DNA from: Chryseobacterium sp. POL2
GTDB taxonomy: Bacteria > Bacteroidota > Bacteroidia > Flavobacteriales > Weeksellaceae
Assembly (NCBI RefSeq): GCF_011058315.1
Contig: NZ_CP049298.1
Span: 1,302,001-1,366,000 of the forward strand
DNA: 64,000 nucleotides
Reading direction: 5' to 3'
The notes under the pieces were generated by a model, which saw only the letters and a program-made list of their open reading frames with translations, made no database searches and had not been told where the DNA came from. A program made the position numbers and the translations under genes. Every line of letters starts with the position of its first letter. Position 1 is the first letter of the stretch. Positions 9,029-18,469 of the stretch are shown in pieces.

Positions 9029-10180
9029 TCAATCTAACCAACTTGTTAAATACGAGGGATCTTCGACTTTCATGGCTTCTTCCGTTAATAATAATGGTCG
9101 AAAAGGGTCAACCATCACCGCATATTCATGGGTTTCTTTAACACCAATACTACGCTCCATAGCACCTGGATGTGGTCCATGTACGATGCCTCCTGGGTGA
9201 AGGGTAAAATCCATCAAATCGATATGATTGCGACTCATAAAATCGCCTTCTGTATAAAACAAAACCTCATCAGAATCAATATTAGAGTGGTTGTAAGGCG
9301 CAGGAATTGCCAACGGGTGATAATCAAAAAGTCGTGCTACAAAAGAACACACTACAAAATTGTGCGCTTCAAAATTTTGATGCACTGGCGGCGGCTGATG
9401 CACGCGGCCTGTAATGGGTTCAAAATTTTTGATATTAAATTTAAAAGGATAAAAGAAGCCATCCCAACCTACAACATCGAATGGATGTGTCGCATATATA
9501 AAATCCCAAATAAGATCTTCTTTTTTAACCTTGACTAGAAACTCACCTTTTTCATCTTTTGGTTCAACATGGGTTGGTAAAATAATGTCGCGTTCGCAAA
9601 AAGGTGAATGTTCTAAAAGTTGCCCGAACTCGTTTCTATAACGTTTTGGTGTATAGATTGGCGAATTACTTTCAATGAAAAACAACACATTATTTTCGGT
9701 TTCAAAAGTCATTTGATAAATCGTACCACGCGGAATAATCAAATAATCTCCGACTTCAAACTCTAAATCCCCAACAAAAGTTTTAAGAACACCTTTGCCT
9801 TCATGCACAAAAAACAATTCGTCCATGTGTGCATTTTTATAGAAATAATCGGTGGATTTTTTGGGTTTAGCCAAACCCATTTTAAGGTCATTATTCAACA
9901 TTAAAATCTTACGACTGTCCAAAAAATCATCTTCTGGCGTCACATCTTTTCCTTTGAACATGCGGGGTTGGATATTTTTTTCAACCGCAATTTTAGGTGT
10001 TACATCTTTATAAAGTTTCACTTCCTTAATCTGTGTCGGACGATGGATGTGATACAACAACGACGAAATGCCATGGAAACCTTCTGTCCCGAACAATTGT
10101 TCGTAATAGAAATGCTCATCTGGCGATTTAAAAACGGTATGTCGTTTCTGTGGAATGTTTCCTGAACTATGATATCTCAT
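9029..10180 (-). CDS. hmgA: Homogentisate 1,2-dioxygenase
   Basis: This non-haem iron enzyme opens the ring of homogentisate to maleylacetoacetate in tyrosine and phenylalanine catabolism. The 383-residue protein has the cupin fold. The N-terminal barrel carries HMDELFFVHEGKGVL and FEVGDYLIIPRGTIYQM. The C-terminal iron-binding part carries HPGGIVHGPHPGAMERS, with the His/Glu ligands expected in the EVLFYTEGDF and HPGGIVHGPHPG region. It is somewhat shorter than the classical 430-440 residue enzymes, as is usual for the bacteroidete form. It reads divergently from the TonB receptor at 10.3 kb, and other tyrosine-catabolism genes are absent from this window. Confidence 0.88.
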   Translation of the reverse strand: MRYHSSGNIPQKRHTVFKSPDEHFYYEQLFGTEGFHGISSLLYHIHRPTQIKEVKLYKDVTPKIAVEKNIQPRMFKGKDVTPEDDFLDSRKILMLNNDLKMGLAKPKKSTDYFYKNAHMDELFFVHEGKGVLKTFVGDLEFEVGDYLIIPRGTIYQMTFETENNVLFFIESNSPIYTPKRYRNEFGQLLEHSPFCERDIILPTHVEPKDEKGEFLVKVKKEDLIWDFIYATHPFDVVGWDGFFYPFKFNIKNFEPITGRVHQPPPVHQNFEAHNFVVCSFVARLFDYHPLAIPAPYNHSNIDSDEVLFYTEGDFMSRNHIDLMDFTLHPGGIVHGPHPGAMERSIGVKETHEYAVMVDPFRPLLLTEEAMKVEDPSYLTSWLD

Positions 10181-10274
10181 TTTACTTCTTAGCTTTTTTC
10201 AAATTTAATCATTTTAAAAGACATGTTAAACGGATTCAAAAAAATAAAATTATTTCTAATCAAAATATTTTTGT

Positions 10275-10282
10275 TAGATTTG
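10275..10282 (+). promoter_or_regulatory. -7 promoter element that fixes the TonB receptor start
   Basis: TAGATTTG matches TAnnTTTG and lies 18 nt before the ATG at 10301. It falls inside the longest open frame, which begins at 10223, so translation probably starts at 10301. The signal peptide also begins there. Confidence 0.5.
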
Positions 10283-10300
10283 TCTAACTTTAAAAATAAC

Positions 10301-12370
10301 ATGAGGGAAACTTTTACTTTTATAATTATATTCTTATTTCAAATCGGCTTTTCACAAGAGTTAGACAGTCTTTCAATTTCCGAAATAACCACAGACAGCA
10401 TCAAATTTTTCAACAAAAAAAACACCTCAAAATCAATTGAAACGGTTGTTATTTCTAAACCTAATCGACCAAAGAAAAAATCAAACAGCATCATTCCAAT
10501 AGAAATTTACACGGCTTCTTTTCTCAAAAAAACCAAGAATAACAACATTTTTGACGCTGTTGGAATGATAAATGGTATAAAACCTCAACTCAACTGTTCG
10601 GTTTGTAATACGGGCGACATCCACATCAACGGTATGGAAGGTCCGTACACCCTGATGCTTATCGATGGCATGCCGATGCTCAGCGCATTATCAACGGTCT
10701 ATGGTCTTAGCGGAATTCCTAGTAGTCTTGTGGAAAGAATCGAAATTATTAAAGGTCCTGCCGACGCAAGTTTTGGTGCCGAAGCTATGGGCGGAAGCAT
10801 TAACATTATCACCAAAAACCCAAAATATGCGCCAAAATTAAGTCTTGATTTTTCATCTTCATCCCAAGCAGAACTGAATCTTGATATCGCTTCCAGCTTT
10901 AAAATCAATCCAAAAACAACAAGCTTAGTAAGTCTTAATCATTTTTATTTTGGAAACCGAATCGATGTCAACCACGACAACTTTACCGATACAGCATTGC
11001 AACATCGCCTATCTATTTTTAACAAATGGAATATCGAAAGGCAAAAAAATCGACGTGCTAGTCTTGGTCTTCGTTACTATTATGAAGATCGTTTTGGAGG
11101 CGAAATGTCATGGCAAAAGAAAAATCGTGGTGGCGCTGAAGTATATGGAGAAAGCATCTACACCAATCGTTTTGAAGCTTTTGGATTGTATGATTTACCA
11201 ACTCTTGAACAAATTACGGCCTTATTCTCATATAATTATCACGATCAAAATTCATATTATGGAAACACTTCATTTATGGCAAATCAGCAAGTTTTGTTTG
11301 GACAATTGGAATGGCAAAAAAGTTTAGGAAAACATATTCTAAAATCTGGAATCGCTTATAAACTTTCAAAATACGATGACAATACGCCAGCAACTTTTAA
11401 AAATTCAGATACTGGAAATCTTTTGGATCGCTCTCTTTATGGCTTTTTTGTTCAGGACGAATGGCAAATATCCACTTCAAAGGCTTTACTATTCGCCTCC
11501 CGTATCGATTATGATACCGAACACAAAATGATACATTCGCCACGACTAGCATGGAAATTCAGTCCCAATCCTCAACATGTTTTGCGGGCAAGCTTTGGAA
11601 AAGGCTTTCGGGTTGTACATGTTTTCACAGAAGATCACGCGGCATTAACTGGTTCGCGAGATGTCATCATTTCAGAAACTTTAAAACCCGAAGAATCTTA
11701 CAATAGTTTTGTTAATTATATTACCCAAGTCAAGTTAGGAACAGCACATTTAAACATCGATTTATCTGGATTTTATTCTTATTTCACCAACAAAATAATT
11801 GGAGATTTTGACACAGATCCTAACAAAATCATCTTCAAAAACTTGGATGCTTTCGCTGTTTCTAAAGGCATTTCTCTTAACCTTGACATGCTTTGGACCT
11901 CACCTTTTAAAATTAATTTTGGAATAAGTTATATGGATGTTTATCAAAAAGAAACAAATGAAAAAATCCAACAATTGCATGCGCCAAAATGGAGCGGCGT
12001 GTACAATCTAAGTTATTATTTTCCTAAAAATTGGATTCTAGATTTTACTGGACAATTTTACGGACCGATGCGTTTGCCAATTTTGGAAGACGATTTTCGT
12101 CCAGAATATTCAGATTTTTTCACACTTGCCAATGTACAGGTTAGGAAACAATTTAAACATTTTGAAATATATGCAGGAATTAAAAACCTTTTAAATTTTA
12201 TACCTAAAAATCCAATTATGCGTCCTTTCGATCCGTTTGACAAACACACAAACGATCCTGCTAACAATCCAAAAAACTACACGTTCGATACGCTTTACGG
12301 TTATGCGTCAATGCAAGGTTTGCGAAGTTTTCTGGGAATTAAATGGGAATTAAAATCTAAAAAGTTTTAA
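10301..12370 (+). CDS. TonB-dependent outer-membrane receptor (BtuB/CirA type)
   Basis: The frame is open from 10223, but I choose the ATG at 10301: it gives a proper signal peptide (MRETFTFIIIFLFQIGFSQ) and has a promoter element just upstream. The mature protein has a plug domain (IEIYTASFLKKTKNNNIFDAVGM; CNTGDIHINGMEGPYTLMLI; GIPSSLVERIEIIKGPADAS; GGSINIITK), then a 22-strand type barrel ending GIKWELKSKKF. There is no N-terminal carboxypeptidase-like extension. It should import a scarce nutrient such as a metal chelate or cobalamin with TonB energy. The substrate cannot be read from sequence. The cysteine pair in CSVCNTGD of the plug is typical of this receptor subgroup. Confidence 0.88.
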   Translation: MRETFTFIIIFLFQIGFSQELDSLSISEITTDSIKFFNKKNTSKSIETVVISKPNRPKKKSNSIIPIEIYTASFLKKTKNNNIFDAVGMINGIKPQLNCSVCNTGDIHINGMEGPYTLMLIDGMPMLSALSTVYGLSGIPSSLVERIEIIKGPADASFGAEAMGGSINIITKNPKYAPKLSLDFSSSSQAELNLDIASSFKINPKTTSLVSLNHFYFGNRIDVNHDNFTDTALQHRLSIFNKWNIERQKNRRASLGLRYYYEDRFGGEMSWQKKNRGGAEVYGESIYTNRFEAFGLYDLPTLEQITALFSYNYHDQNSYYGNTSFMANQQVLFGQLEWQKSLGKHILKSGIAYKLSKYDDNTPATFKNSDTGNLLDRSLYGFFVQDEWQISTSKALLFASRIDYDTEHKMIHSPRLAWKFSPNPQHVLRASFGKGFRVVHVFTEDHAALTGSRDVIISETLKPEESYNSFVNYITQVKLGTAHLNIDLSGFYSYFTNKIIGDFDTDPNKIIFKNLDAFAVSKGISLNLDMLWTSPFKINFGISYMDVYQKETNEKIQQLHAPKWSGVYNLSYYFPKNWILDFTGQFYGPMRLPILEDDFRPEYSDFFTLANVQVRKQFKHFEIYAGIKNLLNFIPKNPIMRPFDPFDKHTNDPANNPKNYTFDTLYGYASMQGLRSFLGIKWELKSKKF

Positions 12371-12393
12371 ATTTGAATTAAATCAAAATAGCC

Positions 12394-12867
12394 ATGTCAA
12401 AGAAAACCAATGCTGTAAGGATTTTAGAATCAAATCAAATACCGTTTGAACTAAGAGAATATGAGGTCGACGAGCAAGACCTCAGCGCCGAACATGTCGC
12501 AGAATCCTTAGGCATTTCCCCAGAAAAAATTTATAAAACCTTAATCCTGAAAGGTCAAAAAGATCCTTTTCTTGTGGCCGTCATTCCTGGAAATGCACAA
12601 TTGGATTTAAAGAAAATCGCGAAAGCTTCCAACAACAAAAACTGCGAAATGCTTCCCATGAAGGATTTGTTAGCAACCACAGGCTACATCCGTGGCGGAT
12701 GCTCGCCTATTGGCATGAAGAAAAATTTCCCAACTTATATTGAAGAACTGGCGACTTTGGAAGAAGAAATTATCATCAGCGCAGGAAAGCGCGGTTTACA
12801 AATTATCTTAAAACCTGATGATTTGAAAAACATTATTAATGCTGAATTTGCTGATCTTTGCCACTAA
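12394..12867 (+). CDS. ybaK: Cys-tRNA(Pro)/Cys-tRNA(Cys) deacylase YbaK-type
   Basis: A 157-residue trans-acting editing enzyme that hydrolyses Cys-tRNA(Pro) misacylated by ProRS. The YbaK/EbsC fold is shown by NAVRILESNQIPFELREY at the start, the GISPEKIYKTLILKG segment with the catalytic Lys, the AVIPGNAQLDLKKIAKA strand-helix and the GGCSPIGMKK loop. Normal length. It follows the TonB receptor by 23 nt, so they may share a transcript, but a functional link is unlikely. It ends in a bidirectional terminator. Confidence 0.9.
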   Translation: MSKKTNAVRILESNQIPFELREYEVDEQDLSAEHVAESLGISPEKIYKTLILKGQKDPFLVAVIPGNAQLDLKKIAKASNNKNCEMLPMKDLLATTGYIRGGCSPIGMKKNFPTYIEELATLEEEIIISAGKRGLQIILKPDDLKNIINAEFADLCH

Positions 12868-12897
12868 AAAACCTTCCAAAATTTTTGAAAGGTTTTT
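12866..12897. terminator. Bidirectional terminator between ybaK and mpl
   Basis: AAAAACCTT and AAGGTTTTT arms enclose a short AT-rich loop. The stem starts within the ybaK stop codon and T/A runs on both sides suit both strands. Confidence 0.75.
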
Positions 12898-12955
12898 AAT
12901 TATTTTTAAGATTTCATTTTTCGTTGCCGTAACAATTTTTGAGACAATCTTAAGA

Positions 12956-14293
12956 TTATTTAGTTAAATCTAATCCACCAAAATTTCCGGAACTCATCAT
13001 CAAAAATACGCCATTGGTCTTATCCAAAGTTTGCCAATAGGCGTGAAGATCTTCGGCATTAGTGAAAATTTTCAGCTTTTCATTTTTAAATTTTTCTTTG
13101 ATAAACTCGGGAGAAATTGCTTCCATTCTTTTAATCTTCAAGGCTTCTTCCGAATAAAATACAACTGCGTTATCTAGTCCATCCATAGCATGATCATATT
13201 GTTCTAAAAAAATAGGATTAAGACTGGAATAAGTATGCAACTCCAAAAATCCATTTTTTGTTTTATTAGGAAATTGCTCAGCAAAAGCCTTAACTGTTGC
13301 TTTCACCTTGCTTGGTGCATGCGCAAAATCTTTGTACAATACACCGCCATCTGGACGTTTTACTTTTTCCAGACGTTTTGATGCACCTTTAAAACTCATA
13401 ATCGCTTCATAGAAAGCTTCTTCCAAAATCCCGAATTGTTGACAAATATGTCTTGCTCCTTCAAGATTTAATAAATTGTGCGCCCCAAAAATAGATAACG
13501 GAATGTCGCCCATCTCGGTTTTAAGATAAACTGCATCATCAAGAATCTCGTATTCTGGCGTTTTGTATGGAATTTTTCTGAAATAATTTTCTGCTCCTTC
13601 AACCACTTTTACCACTTCGGGATCTTCCTCGTTGTACACCAAAACACCGCCTGGCGTAATGCTGGCGACAAATTTCCTAAATTGCTCAACATAATCATCG
13701 AAGGTTTTAAAAACGTTGATATGATCCCAAGCAATTCCCGAAATCAAAGCGATATTCGGTTGGTACAATAAAAATTTGGATCGCGGATCCAATGTCGAAG
13801 AAAGATACTCGTCGCCTTCAAGAATCATAAAGTCGTTATCTTCTGTAATCTTCACCATACAATCGAAACCTTCCAACTGCGCACCAACCATATAGTCGAT
13901 ATTTTTTTGATGAAAATTAAGAACATGCAAAATCATTGATGTTATGGTCGTTTTTCCGTGCGAACCGCCGATAACGACTCTGGTTTTTTGTTTGGCTTGT
14001 TCGTATAAAAATTCAGGATACGAGTATATTTTTAATCCTAATTCTTTAGCTTTTGCTAATTCTGGATTGTCGGCATGTGCATGCATTCCCAAAATAACAG
14101 CGTCGATATCCGAAGTTATCTTTTCTGGAAACCAGCCCAAATCCTTTGGAAGAATTTCTTTTTTTTCTAATCTTGAACGTGAGGGTTCAAAAATGGCATC
14201 ATCCGAACCAGTTACTTGATAGCCTTTATCTTTCAGCGCAATGGCTAAATTATGCATGGCGCTACCGCCGATGGCAATAAAATGGGTTTTCAA
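12956..14293 (-). CDS. mpl: UDP-N-acetylmuramate:L-alanyl-gamma-D-glutamyl-meso-diaminopimelate ligase
   Basis: Mpl recycles the murein tripeptide by ligating it to UDP-MurNAc in the cytoplasm. The 445-residue protein has the Mur-ligase layout. A MurC-like N-terminal Rossmann domain opens HFIAIGGSAMHNLAIALKDKGY. The central ATPase has the P-loop VVIGGSHGKTTITSM and the downstream EGDEYLSS motif with the carbamylated-lysine neighbourhood. The C-terminal domain has DFAHAPSKVKATVKA, the Mpl-type replacement for the DYAHHP of MurC. Length matches Mpl. It is monocistronic and convergent with ybaK. Confidence 0.92.
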   Translation of the reverse strand: MKTHFIAIGGSAMHNLAIALKDKGYQVTGSDDAIFEPSRSRLEKKEILPKDLGWFPEKITSDIDAVILGMHAHADNPELAKAKELGLKIYSYPEFLYEQAKQKTRVVIGGSHGKTTITSMILHVLNFHQKNIDYMVGAQLEGFDCMVKITEDNDFMILEGDEYLSSTLDPRSKFLLYQPNIALISGIAWDHINVFKTFDDYVEQFRKFVASITPGGVLVYNEEDPEVVKVVEGAENYFRKIPYKTPEYEILDDAVYLKTEMGDIPLSIFGAHNLLNLEGARHICQQFGILEEAFYEAIMSFKGASKRLEKVKRPDGGVLYKDFAHAPSKVKATVKAFAEQFPNKTKNGFLELHTYSSLNPIFLEQYDHAMDGLDNAVVFYSEEALKIKRMEAISPEFIKEKFKNEKLKIFTNAEDLHAYWQTLDKTNGVFLMMSSGNFGGLDLTK

Positions 14294-14332
14294 TTCAAAA
14301 AATATTTACAACAAAAGTACTAAAATTTTGTA

Positions 14333-14932
14333 CTAAGCCTCAGCATTTAGATTTAATTTACTTAACTGAAGTGGTGTTTTTGCTCCTGTTTTTCGTCCTA
14401 TATTTTTCCGATGTGTGTCTACGGTAAAAATACTAAGGTTGAGTTGCTCGGCAATTTCCCGACTGCTGTTGCCTTGGATAATCAATTGTATGATTTCTAT
14501 TTCGCGTTGGCTAAGTTGTTTCTTTCGAAAATTTTCGCCATCGTAACCTTCTGGGAAATAAGATTGTTTGTCTAATATTTTCCGAATAGCATTTTGCAGA
14601 TCTTCGTTTTCAAAAGATTTTGGAATAAATCCGTTGACACCGATTTGTCTTAATTTTTCGATTGTGCTATAATCTTCGTTCATACTTACCACGAGAATGG
14701 GAATGTCTGGATATAGAGATTTTATTTTTTCTGCAGCTTCTAAGCCATTAAGTTCTGGCATATTAATATCCAGAATAATAAAATTGGCTTGGCATGAATT
14801 CAGTTTTTGCAAGAGCTCTCGACCTGTGCTAGCACATGAGATTACCTCGCCGAGTTGTTGCTCATTAATTATGTCTGTAATCCCTTTAACAAAGATGGGA
14901 TGATCATCTGCGATTATAAATTGAGTTGTCAT
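14333..14932 (-). CDS. LuxR/NarL-family response regulator
   Basis: A 199-residue two-component response regulator. The receiver domain covers residues 1-120, with acidic residues in IIADDHPIF, the phosphoacceptor Asp55 in FIILDINMPELNG, the switch Ser in ILVVSMNED and the Lys in GFIPKS. A LuxR-type helix-turn-helix follows (QLSQREIEIIQLIIQGNSSREIAEQL, then SIFTVDTHRKNIGRKTG). It lies 7 nt downstream of the histidine kinase gene on the same strand, so the two almost certainly form one phosphorelay. A palindrome upstream of the kinase gene (16865-16882) is a candidate binding site for this regulator. Confidence 0.93.
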   Translation of the reverse strand: MTTQFIIADDHPIFVKGITDIINEQQLGEVISCASTGRELLQKLNSCQANFIILDINMPELNGLEAAEKIKSLYPDIPILVVSMNEDYSTIEKLRQIGVNGFIPKSFENEDLQNAIRKILDKQSYFPEGYDGENFRKKQLSQREIEIIQLIIQGNSSREIAEQLNLSIFTVDTHRKNIGRKTGAKTPLQLSKLNLNAEA

Positions 14933-14939
14933 GGTATCG

Positions 14940-16832
14940 TTAGTTTATTGGTATTAGGATAATTAAAGTACTTCCATTTTTATTGCTTTCAATATTAATA
15001 TTTGCTTTCAGAAATTGGATACGAGATTTCACAGATTTTAAACCAATTCCTGAAAATTGAGCTTCTGGATCGAAGCCTATGCCGTTGTCTTCCAAAAGAA
15101 TTTCGATGTTATTGTCTTCGCAATAAATCTGAAAATCAATTTCTGTACACTCCGAATGTTTTATGGCATTATCTAGCAAAGCGATAACAATGCGATAAAT
15201 ATGCAATCGGTCGGATTCTTGCAAGTTAACATCTCCCAGACTTTGTACATCGTTAAATTTGATGTGTGGAAATTGTCTTCGGTATTGTTCAAATTTATTT
15301 TTTAAAAGTTCTGATAGATTACTTTCCTCAATATAAGCGGGCATTAACTGATGACTAATGCTCCGCAAATCGTCGTATATAATTTTCATCTCATGTAGAA
15401 CTTCTGCTTTGATATTTTCGTCAATTGGATTTTTGGACTGAAAAATATTTTGTAGATAAAGTTTTAGACCCGACAAATGACTGCCAACACCATCGTGGAT
15501 TTCTTGCGCAATCTCTTTTCGTTCTTCCTCTTGAAGATTGAGCATTTGAAAAGACAAATTTTGGTTTTCAATATTTTTGAGTTGTAATTGCTTTCTACTT
15601 TCCCGACTTTTTTTAACAATCTTAGTCAGGAAAAAAGCGGTTAGCAAACTTACTTCTACCATAAGCCCAACAAGAATATTGCCTGGTTGGAAATAAAACA
15701 CCTGCATCTGCAAAAGCAGGTCCATAAGATAATTGATAAATGCAATTAAAATAAATATGGTTGCAACAAAGAAGTATAGACTGTCTTTGTCTTTTTTTAT
15801 GCTTGCATAAATAATAGAGAAAAACAACAAAATGGTTCCTATAACCAAAATGACATCTAATGCTATGACAACCTCGCTAACGATAGGCGTCTGTACATTA
15901 AACAACAAACTAAGTAGTGCTGAACTAACAGCCAAAAAGATTGCTATATTTTTAGTAAAATGTAAAACCTTATAGAAACGAGGAAATTTGGTTTTCTGAT
16001 CGGTGAACATTTGAAAAACTTTAATATTTAAAATTAAAGAAATCAACAGCCACAGCATTTTAGGAAATTGTATGTAGAAATGATAAAACCAATTGGGCAA
16101 CAACAACACATCTACAATATTCTCGTTCAGACTAAATAAAATAATACTAAAAACATACAAACCATGCCACAGATGAATCTCCTTTTTCAAAAGAAAAAAT
16201 AAGAAAATATTAAACAAAAACATAAAGGCAAAATATCCTAAAAATTGTCCTACGATAATACCATAGTTAAGTTCCCAAAACATCATATCTTCCACGGTTG
16301 TGACATCGGAGAGAAAATAGATTTGATTCGCATTAATCAATTCTACTTTAGCCAGAATTTTTTTATACTCGCCCGCTTGCAAAGAAAATGGTAAAACCAA
16401 AGCCCTTGATTGAAACAATCGTTCTTCGGCACGTTGTTGAGGGGAAACTTGGCCCAGAAATTTTGGCTGATCCGCAAGTGTTATATCATAAAAAGTAATT
16501 TTAAAATTGTTGTTATAAAAACTCCAAACCACTTGCAGTTCTTTAGAATTCACGTTTTTAATAGGTAAGACAAACCAATAACTCGCTTTGGTATATTGGC
16601 TATTAAACACCCGATATTCGCCACGCTTTTGAAAATGTTGTGTTGGTTCTAAATCAATAATTTTCTGCAAATTTAGCTGCCGTGTAGAATCCTTGTAAAA
16701 CCTCACATATTGGGTCATATTCTCCCAATTGGCACCTTTTATCAGAAAAGTATCACGCGATTTTTGCTGCCCAAAAATAGATGAACAACAACATATTATA
16801 AAAATTAATAAAAACCGGTGTATTAAGAACAT
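14940..16832 (-). CDS. Membrane sensor histidine kinase with 7TM-DISM sensor (HisKA_3/HATPase)
   Basis: A 630-residue membrane kinase. After the signal sequence, an extracytoplasmic 7TMR-DISMED2-type domain (about 30-175) leads into seven transmembrane helices (about 185-400). A coiled-coil linker comes next, then HisKA_3 dimerisation with phosphoacceptor His446 in EIAQEIHDGVGSHLSGL, and a HATPase with the N-box DNAIKHSECTEIDF and the G-box DNGIGFDPEAQFSGIGLKS. DISM sensors typically respond to carbohydrates or other small ligands, but the ligand here is unknown. It is cotranscribed with the LuxR-type regulator at 14333-14932. Confidence 0.93.
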   Translation of the reverse strand: MFLIHRFLLIFIICCCSSIFGQQKSRDTFLIKGANWENMTQYVRFYKDSTRQLNLQKIIDLEPTQHFQKRGEYRVFNSQYTKASYWFVLPIKNVNSKELQVVWSFYNNNFKITFYDITLADQPKFLGQVSPQQRAEERLFQSRALVLPFSLQAGEYKKILAKVELINANQIYFLSDVTTVEDMMFWELNYGIIVGQFLGYFAFMFLFNIFLFFLLKKEIHLWHGLYVFSIILFSLNENIVDVLLLPNWFYHFYIQFPKMLWLLISLILNIKVFQMFTDQKTKFPRFYKVLHFTKNIAIFLAVSSALLSLLFNVQTPIVSEVVIALDVILVIGTILLFFSIIYASIKKDKDSLYFFVATIFILIAFINYLMDLLLQMQVFYFQPGNILVGLMVEVSLLTAFFLTKIVKKSRESRKQLQLKNIENQNLSFQMLNLQEEERKEIAQEIHDGVGSHLSGLKLYLQNIFQSKNPIDENIKAEVLHEMKIIYDDLRSISHQLMPAYIEESNLSELLKNKFEQYRRQFPHIKFNDVQSLGDVNLQESDRLHIYRIVIALLDNAIKHSECTEIDFQIYCEDNNIEILLEDNGIGFDPEAQFSGIGLKSVKSRIQFLKANINIESNKNGSTLIILIPIN

Positions 16833-16864
16833 GCGTAAATTTAAAAATATAATTCAGATGTAAT

Positions 16865-16882
16865 ATACCTATTAGTAGGTAT
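16865..16882. promoter_or_regulatory. Palindrome upstream of the histidine-kinase gene (candidate operator)
   Basis: ATACCTA and TAGGTAT are perfect 7-bp arms around TTAG, 33-50 nt before the kinase start codon at 16832. The core TACCTATTAGTA recurs at 19931-19942, in front of the efflux ABC operon. Binding by the response regulator is an inference. Confidence 0.4.
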
Positions 16883-16891
16883 TCAATAAAA

Positions 16892-16914
16892 AATCCACAA
16901 AGAAAGTGTGGATT
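16892..16914 (-). terminator. Terminator of the acyltransferase/Nudix unit
   Basis: AATCCACA and TGTGGATT form an 8-bp stem around AAGAAAG. On the minus strand it is followed by a T-rich run. It lies 13 nt past the end of the acyltransferase gene. Confidence 0.75.
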
Positions 16915-16926
16915 ATATAATAAAAA

Positions 16927-17727
16927 CTATTCGTTTTCGGATTTATTCTTTTGAGCTTTTAGCTCCTCATCATAGTCATGGAGAACATTATGTTCTGGTG
17001 TTTGCTCTATCGCATGCATTATTTTATTGAGGATTTCTGCAGGCGACTCTTTATCATAGTCGATATCCAAAGGTGCTTTAAACTCCATCGTTGGTTTTAC
17101 ACCAGTTACTTTTATTTTTAAACCTTTTTTATCAAAAGCCCTACGGAAACCATTTATCTTAATAGGAATCACAATAGGACGTTGGTTTTTCACCAATTTC
17201 GCGGTTCCTTTTCTACCTTGCGCAAAAGCCGAAGTTGTCCCTTGTGGAAAAGTGATAACCCAGCCATTATCCAAAGCTTTCATAATGTTTTCCACCTCGC
17301 TCATATCGACCATTCGGTTGACATTTTGACCTTCTGCACGCCAAGTTCTTTTAACAGTTACAGCGCCTGCAATTTTAAAAATACGGGCAAGAATTCCTTT
17401 GTTCATGGTTTCTTCCGCAGCAACATAGTAAAAATCAACTTTTGGGTTAAGAAGATATACTGGATTTTTTATTGTATTAAGATAACCGTTGTTAACCGCA
17501 CAAAAAGCGTGATACATCGCCGCTACATCAGCAAAATATGTCTGGTGATTAGATACAAATAAAACATTGGTCTTTGGTAAATCAACAAGATGTTCTGTAC
17601 CCGAAATTTTCAATTTGTTAAAGCCATTGAAACGACGATACGATACCAAGCCTAATATAAAAATTATAAAACGCTTTAGAACGTATATATTCCCGAAGGA
17701 ATCTGTAAAAATATTCTTTTTGGCCAT
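16927..17727 (-). CDS. 1-acyl-sn-glycerol-3-phosphate acyltransferase (PlsC family)
   Basis: A 266-residue membrane-associated acyltransferase of phospholipid synthesis. The PlsC motifs are the catalytic-type N-H-x4-D variant in VSNHQTYFADVAAMY (motif I; spacing NHQTYFAD), the TVKRTWRAEGQ region, and motif III ITFPQGTTSAFAQGRKG, where P-x-G-T replaces the usual PEGTRS. The N-terminal hydrophobic helix (residues about 13-30) would dock it to the inner membrane. Length is normal. It lies upstream of a terminator, with the Nudix hydrolase gene next upstream (47-nt gap). The exact acyl acceptor is not proven. Confidence 0.82.
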   Translation of the reverse strand: MAKKNIFTDSFGNIYVLKRFIIFILGLVSYRRFNGFNKLKISGTEHLVDLPKTNVLFVSNHQTYFADVAAMYHAFCAVNNGYLNTIKNPVYLLNPKVDFYYVAAEETMNKGILARIFKIAGAVTVKRTWRAEGQNVNRMVDMSEVENIMKALDNGWVITFPQGTTSAFAQGRKGTAKLVKNQRPIVIPIKINGFRRAFDKKGLKIKVTGVKPTMEFKAPLDIDYDKESPAEILNKIMHAIEQTPEHNVLHDYDEELKAQKNKSENE

Positions 17728-17774
17728 GCTTGAAAATTATAATTCAGGATGTCTTATTTTTTAAAAGCGCAAAT

Positions 17775-18404
17775 TTAAACATTTTTAAGTAACAAGCTGA
17801 ATTCACTTAAAATCATCGAAGTAGCGCCCCAAATAAGGTATCCATTAAAATCAATCACCGGAACTTCGTATCCACGACTCGTGCTCATCGCCATCATTTT
17901 TGGTTGATCGGGCAAAGACAACAAAGAGCTTACTGGGAACTCGATCAACTCAACAGCTTCACTCGCCTGAAGTGTAAAAACAGGATCTTTTTTGGTAAAT
18001 GAAATAAAAGGATAGACATAAAAATTACTTGGCGGAATATAGATAGGCGTCATCTCTCGGATAATACGGATATAGTGCGTATCGATGCCCATTTCTTCGG
18101 ATGTTTCCCGCTTGGCTGTATCTGCAAAATCGACATCTTCTTCTTCCCGTTTTCCGCCTGGTAAAGAAATTTGCCCACTGTGACGGTCGTGTTCGTTTTC
18201 GCTACGCACCATCAGTGGAAAATGCCATTCATTATTTTTTAAATATAATAAAATATTAACGGCCGCAAATTTTGGATCTCGGCTTAATATTTCATCATAA
18301 CTAAATCGTGGACGATAGGCGGGCGAATATACACAATGCGCCGCTTCCCCTTTTAATTCAGTATTTTTTAAAATTTTTAATAAATCTTTTCCAAACTTTC
18401 GCAT
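17775..18404 (-). CDS. Nudix hydrolase, CoA pyrophosphatase (NudL/CoAse type)
   Basis: A 209-residue cytoplasmic Nudix protein. It has the UPF0035 signature that marks coenzyme-A pyrophosphatases just before the Nudix box (RSENEHDRHSGQISLPGGK), then the box itself ending AKRETSEEMGI, which holds the metal-binding glutamates. The enzyme cleaves CoA or its oxidised forms to phosphopantetheine and 3',5'-ADP. Normal length. It sits immediately upstream of the acyltransferase gene on the same strand, with a likely shared transcript. Confidence 0.87.
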   Translation of the reverse strand: MRKFGKDLLKILKNTELKGEAAHCVYSPAYRPRFSYDEILSRDPKFAAVNILLYLKNNEWHFPLMVRSENEHDRHSGQISLPGGKREEEDVDFADTAKRETSEEMGIDTHYIRIIREMTPIYIPPSNFYVYPFISFTKKDPVFTLQASEAVELIEFPVSSLLSLPDQPKMMAMSTSRGYEVPVIDFNGYLIWGATSMILSEFSLLLKNV

Positions 18405-18469
18405 GACTCAAATTTAGTTAAATTATAGACATTACGAAAGTCTAAAACCAAGCTTTTTTTTATTTAATT

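Noticed and set aside
10223-10300. N-terminal extension of the TonB receptor (first 26 codons of the open frame)
   Set aside because: A -7 promoter element lies within it and the signal peptide begins at the ATG at 10301.
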